Below the pieces are notes generated by a model. That model ran no database searches and was not told where the DNA came from. It saw only the letters and a list, made by a program, of their open reading frames with translations. Both the position numbers and the translations under genes were made by a program. Of a stretch of DNA of 7,833 nucleotides, positions 1 through 5,538 are shown in pieces. Origin of the DNA: Clostridia bacterium (lineage in GTDB: Bacteria; Bacillota; Clostridia; Christensenellales; Aristaeellaceae); NCBI GenBank assembly GCA_016295665.1, contig JAEDKS010000113.1, positions 1 through 7,833 of the forward strand, in the 5' to 3' direction. Numbering within the stretch: position 1 is the first letter of the stretch; each line of letters starts with the position of its first letter.

Positions 1-250
1 CCACGTCGTTGGTCTTGGTGGAGACTTCCTTCACCAGCTGAGCGCCCATGTTCTCGAAGGGATCCTCCAGCTCGATCTCCTTGGCGATGGTCACACCGTC
101 GTTGGTGATGAGGGGGGAACCGTACTTCTTGTCGAGCACCACGTTGCGGCCCTTGGGGCCCAGGGTAATCTTGACGGTATCCGCCAGGGCATTGACGCCC
201 TTTTCGAGGGAATGACGAGCCTGCTCGCCATACTGCAGCTGCTTAGCCAT
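1..250 (-). CDS. groEL: 60 kDa chaperonin GroEL, N-terminal part (runs off the left edge)
   Basis: GroEL is the ATP-driven double-ring chaperonin that folds cytosolic proteins inside a cavity capped by GroES. Only the first 83 codons are in the window; the frame is open at base 1. The visible protein starts MAKQLQYGEQARHSL and contains the conserved equatorial-domain ATP-binding segment ITLGPKGRNVVLD (about residues 29-41), then TNDGVTIAKEIEL and the beginning of the KTNDV(A)GDGTT nucleotide motif. The ATG at 248-250 gives the family-typical MAK start and is preceded by an AAAGGAG Shine-Dalgarno about 11 nt upstream. It lies downstream of groES on the same strand and is presumably co-transcribed from the CIRCE-controlled promoter, although the intergenic gap is long. 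Identity is certain; completeness beyond the edge cannot be judged. Confidence 0.97.
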   Translation of the reverse strand, partial: MAKQLQYGEQARHSLEKGVNALADTVKITLGPKGRNVVLDKKYGSPLITNDGVTIAKEIELEDPFENMGAQLVKEVSTKTNDV

Positions 251-376
251 AAGAATCAGCACTCCTTTTTGCTTGCTATTCGTCCTGCCGCCCGGCGCGG
301 AGCCGGCATCGGCGGACCCTTCAGACGCGGGAAGCGGCGGGCCACATTGCGGAGCCGCCCCGCCGGCGCGTGGGCG
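251..376 (-). other. groES-groEL intergenic leader with GC-rich hairpins
   Basis: This 126-nt spacer between groES and groEL contains no gene. On the transcribed (minus) strand it can form a 7-bp stem, CGGCGGG (bases 359-365) with CCCGCCG (335-341), starting about 12 nt after the groES stop. It can also form a 5-bp stem, CCGGC with GCCGG, spanning 292-306. Neither is followed by a T-tract, so they do not look like intrinsic terminators. The groEL Shine-Dalgarno lies at the 3' end of the spacer. A role as a processing or mRNA-stabilising element is inference. Confidence 0.45.
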
Positions 377-661
377 TTACTCCACGACCGCCAGAATGTC
401 GCTCATCTTGACGATGATGAGCTCCTCGCCGTCGATCTTGACCTCGGTGCCGGCATACTTGCTGTAGATGATCTTCTGACCGACCTCCACGCACATGGTG
501 GTGGTCTTGCCGTCCACAACGCCGCCGGGGCCGACCGCCAGCACCTCCGCCATCTGGGGCTTTTCCTTGGCGGCGCTGGTGAGGATGATGCCACCCTTGG
601 TGGTTTCCTCGGCCTCCACATTCCTGATGACCACGCGGTCGAACAAAGGCTTCACTTTCAT
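377..661 (-). CDS. groES: 10 kDa co-chaperonin GroES
   Basis: GroES is the heptameric lid of the GroEL chaperonin. The 94-residue product begins MKVKPLFDRVVIR, matching the usual MKIKPLxDRV start. It carries the mobile loop (about residues 15-34) with the hydrophobic GGIIL tripeptide region (IIL at 25-27) that docks on GroEL, then VLAVGPGG and the C-terminal strand DGEELIIVKMSDILAV. An in-frame ATG nine bases upstream (670) would add MVE. The AGGAGG Shine-Dalgarno (673-678) lies only 2 nt from that ATG but 11 nt from the one at 661, and homologues start at MKxKP, so 661 is preferred. The length is normal for the family. It is the first gene of the groESL operon, controlled by CIRCE and thus by the HrcA repressor. 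Confidence 0.95.
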   Translation of the reverse strand: MKVKPLFDRVVIRNVEAEETTKGGIILTSAAKEKPQMAEVLAVGPGGVVDGKTTTMCVEVGQKIIYSKYAGTEVKIDGEELIIVKMSDILAVVE

Positions 662-695
662 TTCAACCATTTCCTCCTGCTATCGAGTGGGCTTG

Positions 696-722
696 TTAGC
701 ACTCAACCCGGTCGAGTGCTAA
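696..722 (-). promoter_or_regulatory. CIRCE operator (HrcA binding site)
   Basis: This is a perfect inverted repeat, TTAGCACTC - 9 nt - GAGTGCTAA, with arms at 696-704 and 714-722. It matches the CIRCE consensus in full. It begins just downstream of the predicted groES transcription start, so HrcA bound here would block groESL transcription, and the repeat would lie in the 5' UTR. CIRCE is the known heat-shock operator of groESL and dnaK operons in Firmicutes. The hrcA gene is not in this window. Confidence 0.97.
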
Positions 723-733
723 TCACAGTGCTT

Positions 734-762
734 ACTATACGCCACTTGAAGGCGTTTGTCAA
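734..762 (-). promoter_or_regulatory. Sigma-A promoter of groESL
   Basis: On the minus strand there is TTGACA (757-762), a 17-nt spacer, and TATAGT (734-739). The -35 is a full match and the -10 is one mismatch from consensus. The predicted start is near 727, placing CIRCE at the very beginning of the transcript. This is the arrangement expected for a strong housekeeping promoter held down by HrcA. Confidence 0.92.
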
Positions 763-808
763 GCCCCCGCCACAATTTTTCTTTCGCCTATGCAAAATTT
801 CATTTTTA

Positions 809-817
809 TGTTACAAT
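809..817 (+). promoter_or_regulatory. Probable extended -10 promoter for mutY
   Basis: TGTTACAAT on the plus strand fits an extended -10 element (TG-N-TACAAT). There is no good -35 at 17 nt upstream (TATGCA at 789-794). It lies in an AT-rich patch between the divergent groES and mutY genes and would give a leader of roughly 20 nt. This is a pattern match only. Confidence 0.5.
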
Positions 818-842
818 TAGACCCCGAAAGGATGATGCCCTG

Positions 843-1889
843 ATGGAAAAGGAACTCCGTTCCCTGCTCCTCCCCTGGTACGACGCCCACCGCCGCCTTC
901 TTCCGTGGCGGGACGTGCGGAACCCCTACGCCACCTGGGTCAGCGAGGTGATGCTCCAGCAGACGCGGGTGGAGACGGTGCGGGCGTACTATCCGCGCTT
1001 CATGGCGCGCTTTCCGGACGTGAAGGCGCTGGCGGAGGCCCCGGAGGAGGCCGTGCTGAAGCAGTGGGAGGGGCTGGGCTACTACCGCCGGGCCCGGAAC
1101 CTGCAGCTGGGGGCGCAGCAGGTGATGCGGGAGTATGGCGGCGTCATCCCCGCCACGGTGCCGGAGCTGCTGCGCATTCAGGGCATCGGTGCCTACACGG
1201 CGGGCGCGATTGCGTCCATCGCCTTCAACCAGCCGGTGGCGGCGGTGGACGGCAACGTGATCCGGGTGGTGAGCCGCCTGATGGACCTGCGGGAGAACGT
1301 GGGCATCCCCAGCGTCCGCCGCTCGCTGGACGCGCAGGCCGCCGCGCTGGTGGACCCTTTGCGCCCCGGGGACTTCAATCAGGCCATGATGGACCTGGGG
1401 GCCACCATCTGTGTGCCGGGCACCCCGGACTGTGACCGGTGTCCGCTGAGCCCCCTGTGCCGTGCCCGCGCCCAGGGCGACCCGGAGGAGCTGCCGGTAT
1501 TGCCCCGGAAGAAGCCGCCGAAGGCGCTGGATTGGGACGTGTGCCTCCTCCGCGCAGGCGACCGGCTGCTGGTGCGCCGCCGGACGGAGCCCATGCTGGA
1601 GGGCCTCTGGGTGTTCCCCATGACGGAGGGCCACCGCACCGCCGCCCAGCTGCCCGGCGCCGTGAAGCGCCTGACGGGGCTGCGGGTCACGGACGCGGAG
1701 CCCCTGGGCGAAGCGCGGCACATCTTCACCCATCAGGTGTGGCAGATGAAGCTGTGGGCCCTGCGCACGGAGGCGACGGCGGCCCCGGAGGGCTGGCGCT
1801 TCGTGACGCTGGAGGAGCTGCGCGGCCTGACCTGCCCCACCGCCATGCGCGCCGCCATCCGCGCCGCCGAGTCGCTGCTCCCCCGCTGA
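843..1889 (+). CDS. mutY: A/G-specific adenine DNA glycosylase MutY
   Basis: MutY removes adenine mispaired with 8-oxoguanine, the second line of defence in the GO base-excision repair system. The 348-residue product has the full architecture. The N-terminal HhH-GPD glycosylase domain contains the catalytic Glu (E35 in WVSEVMLQQT), the helix-hairpin-helix LLRIQGIGAYTAGAIAS (about 109-125) and the catalytic Asp (D136 in AAVDGNVIRV). The [4Fe-4S] cluster follows the classic C-x6-C-x2-C-x5-C spacing (C190, C197, C200, C206). The C-terminal MutT-like domain (about 230-345) recognises 8-oxoG and includes EGLWVFP (253-259) and the FTH loop (295-297). The length is typical. The reading frame is open back to 756, but the ATG at 843 gives the normal N-terminus, follows an AAAGGA site by 10 nt, and avoids overlapping the groES promoter. 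It probably forms an operon with the next gene. Confidence 0.97.
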   Translation: MEKELRSLLLPWYDAHRRLLPWRDVRNPYATWVSEVMLQQTRVETVRAYYPRFMARFPDVKALAEAPEEAVLKQWEGLGYYRRARNLQLGAQQVMREYGGVIPATVPELLRIQGIGAYTAGAIASIAFNQPVAAVDGNVIRVVSRLMDLRENVGIPSVRRSLDAQAAALVDPLRPGDFNQAMMDLGATICVPGTPDCDRCPLSPLCRARAQGDPEELPVLPRKKPPKALDWDVCLLRAGDRLLVRRRTEPMLEGLWVFPMTEGHRTAAQLPGAVKRLTGLRVTDAEPLGEARHIFTHQVWQMKLWALRTEATAAPEGWRFVTLEELRGLTCPTAMRAAIRAAESLLPR

Positions 1890-1921
1890 CCGACCACCGA
1901 CCGACCCGCAGGAGGTGTCCC

Positions 1922-2302
1922 ATGCCGCCCCTCACGCCCGACGAGCTGCTGTTCTTTTCCGATCACGCCCCGGCCCTTGTGCTCTACGAGCCCCTGCGCG
2001 AAGCGCTCCTGTCCCTGTCCCCCGACGTGGCCTTCCGGGTGCAGAAAACGCAGATCACCTTCACCTGTCCCCGGGTGTTCGCCTGTGTGTCCTTTGCGCG
2101 GGTGGGCCCGAAGGCGGCGCTGCCACCGGTGTGGCTGGCGCTGACGCTGGGCCTGCCCGGCCCCCTCGACAGCCCCCGCGTCGCCGTCCGCACGGAGCCC
2201 CATCCCGGACGCTGGACGCACCACCTGCTCCTCACCGCCGCCCCGGACGCGGAGCTGCTGTCCTGGCTCCGCGCCGCCCACGACTTCGCCCGGCGAAAAT
2301 GA
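1922..2302 (+). CDS. DUF5655-type protein of unknown function
   Basis: This is a 126-residue soluble protein. The sequence resembles the DUF5655 family as I remember it: an N-terminal helix with FFSDHAPALVLYEPLREALL (11-30), the central segment VQKTQITFTCPRVFACVSF (40-58), and a C-terminal RWTHHLLL (97-104) followed by a helical tail. No catalytic motif, signal peptide or membrane segment is visible. The function is unknown and I do not propose one. The ATG at 1922 is preceded by a perfect AGGAGG with a 6-nt spacer, which settles the start even though the frame is open far upstream inside mutY. It starts 32 nt after the mutY stop on the same strand, so co-transcription with mutY is likely. 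A family search would confirm the assignment. Confidence 0.8.
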   Translation: MPPLTPDELLFFSDHAPALVLYEPLREALLSLSPDVAFRVQKTQITFTCPRVFACVSFARVGPKAALPPVWLALTLGLPGPLDSPRVAVRTEPHPGRWTHHLLLTAAPDAELLSWLRAAHDFARRK

Positions 2303-2318
2303 CGCGCCCCGCCCCACG

Positions 2319-2345
2319 AAAAAAAGCCCCGCCCCGGGGCCTTTG
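2319..2345 (-). terminator. Rho-independent terminator at the end of the leftward cluster
   Basis: Read on the minus strand, a GCCCC-GGGGC-GGGGC hairpin (stem arms 2336-2340 and 2326-2330) runs directly into seven Ts (2319-2325), flanked by AAA/TTT that can extend the stem. It lies 10 nt past the stop of the small membrane protein gene. In the plus direction the hairpin is followed by CTTTGGGG rather than a T-tract, so it would stop the rightward mutY transcript only weakly. Confidence 0.8.
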
Positions 2346-2355
2346 GGGTCGCATC

Positions 2356-2685
2356 TCACCCGTCCGCCCGGCCCGCGTACCGCCGGGTGATCCTGTCATA
2401 GGCCGCGATCATCCCGACCACGAGCGCCACGACCGCCGGAATCAGCAGCAGCACCGCCGGCGCGTTCTGCTCCAGGAACAGCAGCGGCACGCCCAGCAGC
2501 TCCATTCCCCCCGCCGCGACGAGCCACAGCCTGCCCACGGCCCGGTTGTAGCCCGCCACGTCCCCCACCCGGGGCGCCGCGCCGACGGAGAAGAACCGGG
2601 CCGCCTCCTTCGCCCGCCGGGTGCGCAGGCCAATGCCCAGAAGCACGGCGGCGGCAGCGCTCCAGATCACAAATCCAGCCAGCAT
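2356..2685 (-). CDS. Small integral membrane protein, function unknown
   Basis: This is a 109-residue protein with about three predicted membrane helices: residues 3-20 (LAGFVIWSAAAAVLLGIG), about 52-71 (RLWLVAAGGMELLGVPLLFL) and about 76-95 (PAVLLLIPAVVALVVGMIAA). Between helices 1 and 2 is a basic, possibly conserved stretch with RRAKEAARFF and GDVAGYNRAVGRLW. The tail is YDRITRRYAGRADG. I recognise the layout of small Firmicutes membrane proteins (DUF3784/SdpI-like in general appearance) but cannot name the family. The frame continues to an ATG at 2745, but that stretch is occupied by the rpsA terminator hairpin. The ATG at 2685 has a GGAGGGTG ribosome binding site immediately upstream and is the better start. 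Transcription presumably depends on read-through of that terminator or on a weak promoter inside the end of rpsA. Confidence 0.8.
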   Translation of the reverse strand: MLAGFVIWSAAAAVLLGIGLRTRRAKEAARFFSVGAAPRVGDVAGYNRAVGRLWLVAAGGMELLGVPLLFLEQNAPAVLLLIPAVVALVVGMIAAYDRITRRYAGRADG

Positions 2686-2704
2686 CCGTTTCACCCTCCC
2701 CGTG

Positions 2705-2737
2705 AAAAACCGCCCGCAGGCCGAAGCCCCGGGCGGT
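2705..2737 (-). terminator. Rho-independent terminator after ispH-rpsA
   Basis: On the minus strand an 8-bp stem, ACCGCCCG with CGGGCGGT (2730-2737 and 2709-2716), encloses an inner GGC-TTCG-GCC tetraloop hairpin and is followed by a run of five Ts (2705-2709). UUCG loops are unusually stable. It begins 36 nt after the ispH-rpsA stop codon and should end most of the transcript there, before the small membrane protein gene. Confidence 0.88.
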
Positions 2738-2772
2738 CTTGTCATTTCATTCCTCAGGAAAGCCGATGCGTC

Positions 2773-4734
2773 TTACTCCTGCACATCCTCGGGGTTGACG
2801 AGCTCGAACTCCTCGGTGTCCATGGAGGACTCCATGGCCTCATCCTCGAGCACCTGACGGATGCTCAGGCTGATGCGCTTCTGGTCGGTGTCAACGCCCA
2901 GCACCTTCACGCGGACGATGCTGCCCTCGGTCACGGCGTCCTCCACCTTGGCGACCTTGGTCAGGGCGCACTGGCTGATGTGCACCAGGCCATCCAGACC
3001 GGGCTCCAGCTCCACGAAGGCGCCGAAGGTGGTCAGGCGGGCCACCTTGCCCTCAACGATGGAGCCGACGGGGTACTTCTCGGCGGCGTTGTCCCAGGGA
3101 TGGGGCATGAGCTGCTTGTAGCCGAGCTGGATGCGCTCACGGTCGCGGTCGAGGCTGAGCACCTTGACGTCGATCTCCTGACCGGGCTTGACGACCTCGG
3201 AGGGGTGCTTGATGTGGCCCCAGCTCAGGTCGGTGATGTGCACCAGGCCATCCACGCCGCCCACGTCCACGAAGGCGCCGAAGTCGGTCAGGCGGCGGAC
3301 GATGCCGTGGATGACCACGCCCTCCTCCAGCTTCTCCCAGGCTTCCTTCTTCTTGGCGGCGGATTCCTCCGCCATCACGGCCTTGCGGCTGGCGACGATG
3401 CGCTTCTTCTGCTTGTCCACCTCGATGATCTTCAGCCGCATATCCTTGCCCACGAAATCGCCGATCTTCTCGACGTAGCGGGGGGCGAGCTGGCTGGCGG
3501 GCACGAAGGCGCGGATGCCGCCGACATCAGCGATCAGGCCGCCCTTGACGGCCTCCTTGCCGACGCCCTCGACATACTCACCGGCCTCATGCTTGGCCAT
3601 GAGCGCTTCCCAGGCCTTGCGGTTGACGATGTTGCGCTGGCTGAGCAGCACGTTGCCCTCACCGTCGTTGACCTTCACGACCTCGACCTCGATCTCATCG
3701 CCCAGCTGGACATTCTGGTCCACCAGATCGCTGCGCTTGATCAGGCCATCGGACTTGTAGCCGATGTTCACGCAGACCTCATCGTCGGTGATCTGCACCA
3801 CGGTGCCGGTCACGGACTGGCCGGTGCGGATGCGGACAAGGGTCGCGTCGATCTGGGCCATCAGATCGTTCTTCTCCTCCTCGGGGGTAACAGGGGTCAT
3901 GTTCTGTTCGGTCATATGGGTGACAACCTCCTTAAGTGAACCGTCGGGCGTGGAGGCTCCGGCGGTAATTCCTATGTATTCGGAATCCATATTTGCAAAG
4001 GCAGGCGGAATCTCCGCCGCGCTTTCCACGAGGATGGTTCGCGGGCACAGCGAGCTGCAGACCGCGTGGAGCTTCCGGGTATTGGCGCTCTGTCTGCCGC
4101 CGACGACGATCATGGCATCGGCGCGGGCCGCCAGTTCGCGGGCCTCCCGCTGCCGTGTCTCGGTGGCGGAGCAGATGGTGCAGCGCTCGGTCAGGTTCCT
4201 GACGCGCCTGCGCAGCACCCTTGCGATGGCCTCCCAGCGCTCCGGGGGGAAGGTGGTCTGGCTGCAGAGCAGCGCCCGCTCCATGTCGGGCAGCGCCTCA
4301 GCCTCCTCCGGCGTGGCGACCACATGCACGGGGCCCCGGGCCCAGCCCGCGGTGCCCTGCACCTCGGGGTGATTGCGCTCGCCCACGAGCACGGCGGGGG
4401 TACCGTCCGCGGTGAACTCCTCGACAATGCGGTGCAGCCTGTCCACGAAGGGGCAGGTCAGGTCGAGCACCTCACAGCCCGCCCCGCGCAGCGCCTCCAG
4501 CACCTCGGGGGACACGCCGTGGCTGCGGATGAGCACCCGTCTCCCCGCCGCCTCCGTCACGGAGGCGATGGGCGGAATGCCGAGCTGCGTGAGCTCCTCC
4601 ACCACGCGGGGGTTGTGGATCAGCTCCCCGAGGGAGCAGGTGGGCACGCCGTCCGCGGCGGCCTTCACGGCGGCCTCCACGGCCCGCTTGACCCCCATGC
4701 AGAAACCCGCGTGCGCAGCAACCTCCAGCGGCAT
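2773..4734 (-). CDS. ispH-rpsA: Bifunctional HMBPP reductase (IspH) / 30S ribosomal protein S1 fusion
   Basis: This 653-residue fusion joins the last enzyme of the MEP isoprenoid pathway, which reduces HMBPP to IPP and DMAPP, to an S1-type RNA-binding protein. The IspH half (about 1-275) has the three [4Fe-4S] cysteines (C12 in HAGFCMGVKRA, C94 in DLTCPF, C188 in CTICSATETRQ), H40, H72 (RSHG), H122 and E124 (NHPEVQGT), and S216/N218 (GRQSANTRKL); the end is ITAGASTPD. The S1 half has four S1 repeats at about 304-370, 388-450, 471-540 and 556-627; the last two carry the typical TDFGAFVD/TTFGAFVE and DGLVHI motifs. The tail is acidic. Such fusions are known in clostridia. Start: an in-frame ATG at 4779 adds 15 residues and has an AGAAGGTG site; 4734 puts the first cysteine at position 12 as in E. 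coli IspH and has an AAAGGA site, so I prefer it. An internal start may also release free S1. Confidence 0.95.
   Translation of the reverse strand: MPLEVAAHAGFCMGVKRAVEAAVKAAADGVPTCSLGELIHNPRVVEELTQLGIPPIASVTEAAGRRVLIRSHGVSPEVLEALRGAGCEVLDLTCPFVDRLHRIVEEFTADGTPAVLVGERNHPEVQGTAGWARGPVHVVATPEEAEALPDMERALLCSQTTFPPERWEAIARVLRRRVRNLTERCTICSATETRQREARELAARADAMIVVGGRQSANTRKLHAVCSSLCPRTILVESAAEIPPAFANMDSEYIGITAGASTPDGSLKEVVTHMTEQNMTPVTPEEEKNDLMAQIDATLVRIRTGQSVTGTVVQITDDEVCVNIGYKSDGLIKRSDLVDQNVQLGDEIEVEVVKVNDGEGNVLLSQRNIVNRKAWEALMAKHEAGEYVEGVGKEAVKGGLIADVGGIRAFVPASQLAPRYVEKIGDFVGKDMRLKIIEVDKQKKRIVASRKAVMAEESAAKKKEAWEKLEEGVVIHGIVRRLTDFGAFVDVGGVDGLVHITDLSWGHIKHPSEVVKPGQEIDVKVLSLDRDRERIQLGYKQLMPHPWDNAAEKYPVGSIVEGKVARLTTFGAFVELEPGLDGLVHISQCALTKVAKVEDAVTEGSIVRVKVLGVDTDQKRISLSIRQVLEDEAMESSMDTEEFELVNPEDVQE
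3913..3933 (-). promoter_or_regulatory. Internal ribosome binding site and ATG for a free S1 protein
   Basis: Inside the ispH-rpsA frame, on the coding strand, AAGGAGGT (3926-3933) lies 10 nt before an in-frame ATG (3913-3915, Met274 of the fusion). Translation from here would yield a 380-residue protein starting MTEQNMTPVTPEEEKND and containing all four S1 repeats. That matches the length and start of stand-alone Firmicutes S1 proteins. The position is exactly at the domain boundary, after the last conserved IspH motif. Whether it is used is inference. Confidence 0.6.
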
Positions 4735-4792
4735 GGTCAGCATCCTTTCGCCCCGGTGACAAACCGTCAGGTCTGTCATGCAAAGGGCACCT

Positions 4793-4814
4793 TCTAAGCT
4801 CCCTCTAAGCTCCC
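4793..4814. repeat. Perfect 11-bp tandem duplication upstream of ispH-rpsA
   Basis: The unit TCTAAGCTCCC occurs twice in tandem with no gap (4793-4803 and 4804-4814). On the ispH strand it reads GGGAGCTTAGA twice, ending directly at the AGAAGGTG ribosome binding site of the upstream ATG. Its 11-bp period is about one helical turn. It could be a paired protein site, a leader RNA element or a chance duplication. Confidence 0.7.
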
Positions 4815-4860
4815 GTTTGTTTATCTTTCTACGCGAAAACCGTTTTTCCTGCCTGCTCCG

Positions 4861-4881
4861 GAAAAAAAGTTGAAAAAAGTT
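4861..4881. other. Phased A-tracts (probable curved DNA) between plsC and ispH-rpsA
   Basis: GAAAAAAAGTT (4861-4871) is followed directly by GAAAAAAGTT (4872-4881), so an A7 and an A6 tract are centred about 10.5 bp apart, in phase with the DNA helix. Such phasing bends DNA. It lies just after the plsC stop and roughly 130 bp upstream of the preferred ispH start. It could act as an UP-like element for a promoter in the AT-rich 4815-4881 region, but I find no convincing -35/-10 pair there. No clear hairpin terminator follows plsC either. Confidence 0.45.
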
Positions 4882-5538
4882 TTATTTTTCTTTGACCCTG
4901 TCCCGCAGCCCGGCGTAGACCCCGGTGATGCGCTCCATCAGCCGCTGGCAGGTGTCCCGGTTCACGCCCTCCGCCCGCAGGTCGCTGTAGTCGATGGGGG
5001 CCCCCACCACGCAGCGGTTGCGGTGGAACAGCCGGTACTTGCCGTCGATGTACACGGGCACCACGGGGGCCCCGCTCCGCAGGGCGATGAGCCCCACGCC
5101 GCTCTCCAGCTGCTCCATGGTGCCCCCGTGGTGGCGGGTTCCCTCGGGGAAGATGCCCAGGATCTCGCCGCCGCGCAGGGCCCGGACGCAGGCGCGCATG
5201 GCCTCCATGTCGGAATTGTGCCGGTCGACGATAATCATGTGCATGTCGGTCAGCACATGGTGCACCAGCCGGTTGCCCACCAGCTCCTTCTTGCCCAGGA
5301 AGGTGACCTCCTTCTTTTTAATGGGTGCCGCCACGATGACGGGGTCCATCCAGGACTGGTGGTTGCCGATGAGGATGCAGGGCCCGTCCTGGGGCAGGTT
5401 CTCCAGCCCCTCGTAGGCGACCGGCCCCACCGTGTGGAACAGCACCGCCGCCAGCACGCGGGCCGCCGCGTACCAGCGGGACTTCCTTTGCTTCTCCGGC
5501 GCGGGCGCCTGCCCCGCCGCCTGCTTCTGCTCACTCAT
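4882..5538 (-). CDS. plsC: 1-acyl-sn-glycerol-3-phosphate acyltransferase (PlsC family)
   Basis: This enzyme acylates lysophosphatidic acid to phosphatidic acid, the precursor of membrane phospholipids, at the inner face of the cytoplasmic membrane. The 218-residue protein has an Ala/Gln/Lys-rich start (1-20), one hydrophobic segment (about 22-41) and the acyltransferase motifs in order: NHQSWMD (59-65, the H-x4-D catalytic pair H60/D65), a middle Arg-containing region near MIIVDRHN (101-108), FPEGTR (130-135, glycerol-phosphate binding) and VVPVYI (159-164). The length is usual. Its ATG overlaps the end of cmk by 8 nt, and AAAGGAG lies 10 nt upstream inside cmk, so translation is probably coupled. 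The cmk-plsC-ispH/rpsA order is common in clostridia. Exact acyl donor preference cannot be read from sequence. Confidence 0.93.
   Translation of the reverse strand: MSEQKQAAGQAPAPEKQRKSRWYAAARVLAAVLFHTVGPVAYEGLENLPQDGPCILIGNHQSWMDPVIVAAPIKKKEVTFLGKKELVGNRLVHHVLTDMHMIIVDRHNSDMEAMRACVRALRGGEILGIFPEGTRHHGGTMEQLESGVGLIALRSGAPVVPVYIDGKYRLFHRNRCVVGAPIDYSDLRAEGVNRDTCQRLMERITGVYAGLRDRVKEK

Noticed and set aside
756..842. Upstream extension of mutY to the ATG at 756
   Set aside because: It would add 29 residues with no counterpart in MutY, overlaps the groES -35 and the likely mutY promoter, and lacks a ribosome binding site.
759..1733. A 324-codon minus-strand open frame opposite mutY
   Set aside because: It is antisense to a clear mutY gene, shows His/Arg/Gln-rich shadow composition, and would end inside the groES regulatory region.
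2686..2745. N-terminal extension of the small membrane protein to 2745
   Set aside because: This stretch is the rpsA terminator hairpin and T-tract. The downstream ATG has its own good ribosome binding site.
1915..3939. A 674-codon plus-strand open frame running from the DUF5655 gene across the antisense of rpsA
   Set aside because: It overlaps a second-frame stretch of one gene and the complement of intact minus-strand genes. Its protein is low-complexity, and long shadow frames are expected in GC-rich DNA. It also crosses two terminators.
4066..4797. A 243-codon plus-strand open frame opposite ispH
   Set aside because: It is antisense to the fully conserved IspH domain, lacks a ribosome binding site and has no recognisable protein features.
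4836..4846. AAAAC-C-GTTTT inverted repeat upstream of ispH-rpsA
   Set aside because: It is too short, with a 1-nt centre, and AT-only apart from the core. It could be chance, and it does not form a viable RNA hairpin.
4780..4881. A sigma-A promoter for ispH-rpsA in the AT-rich gap
   Set aside because: I checked GATAAA, TAGAAA and TAAACA as -10 candidates. None has a plausible -35 at 16-18 nt, so no promoter is called.
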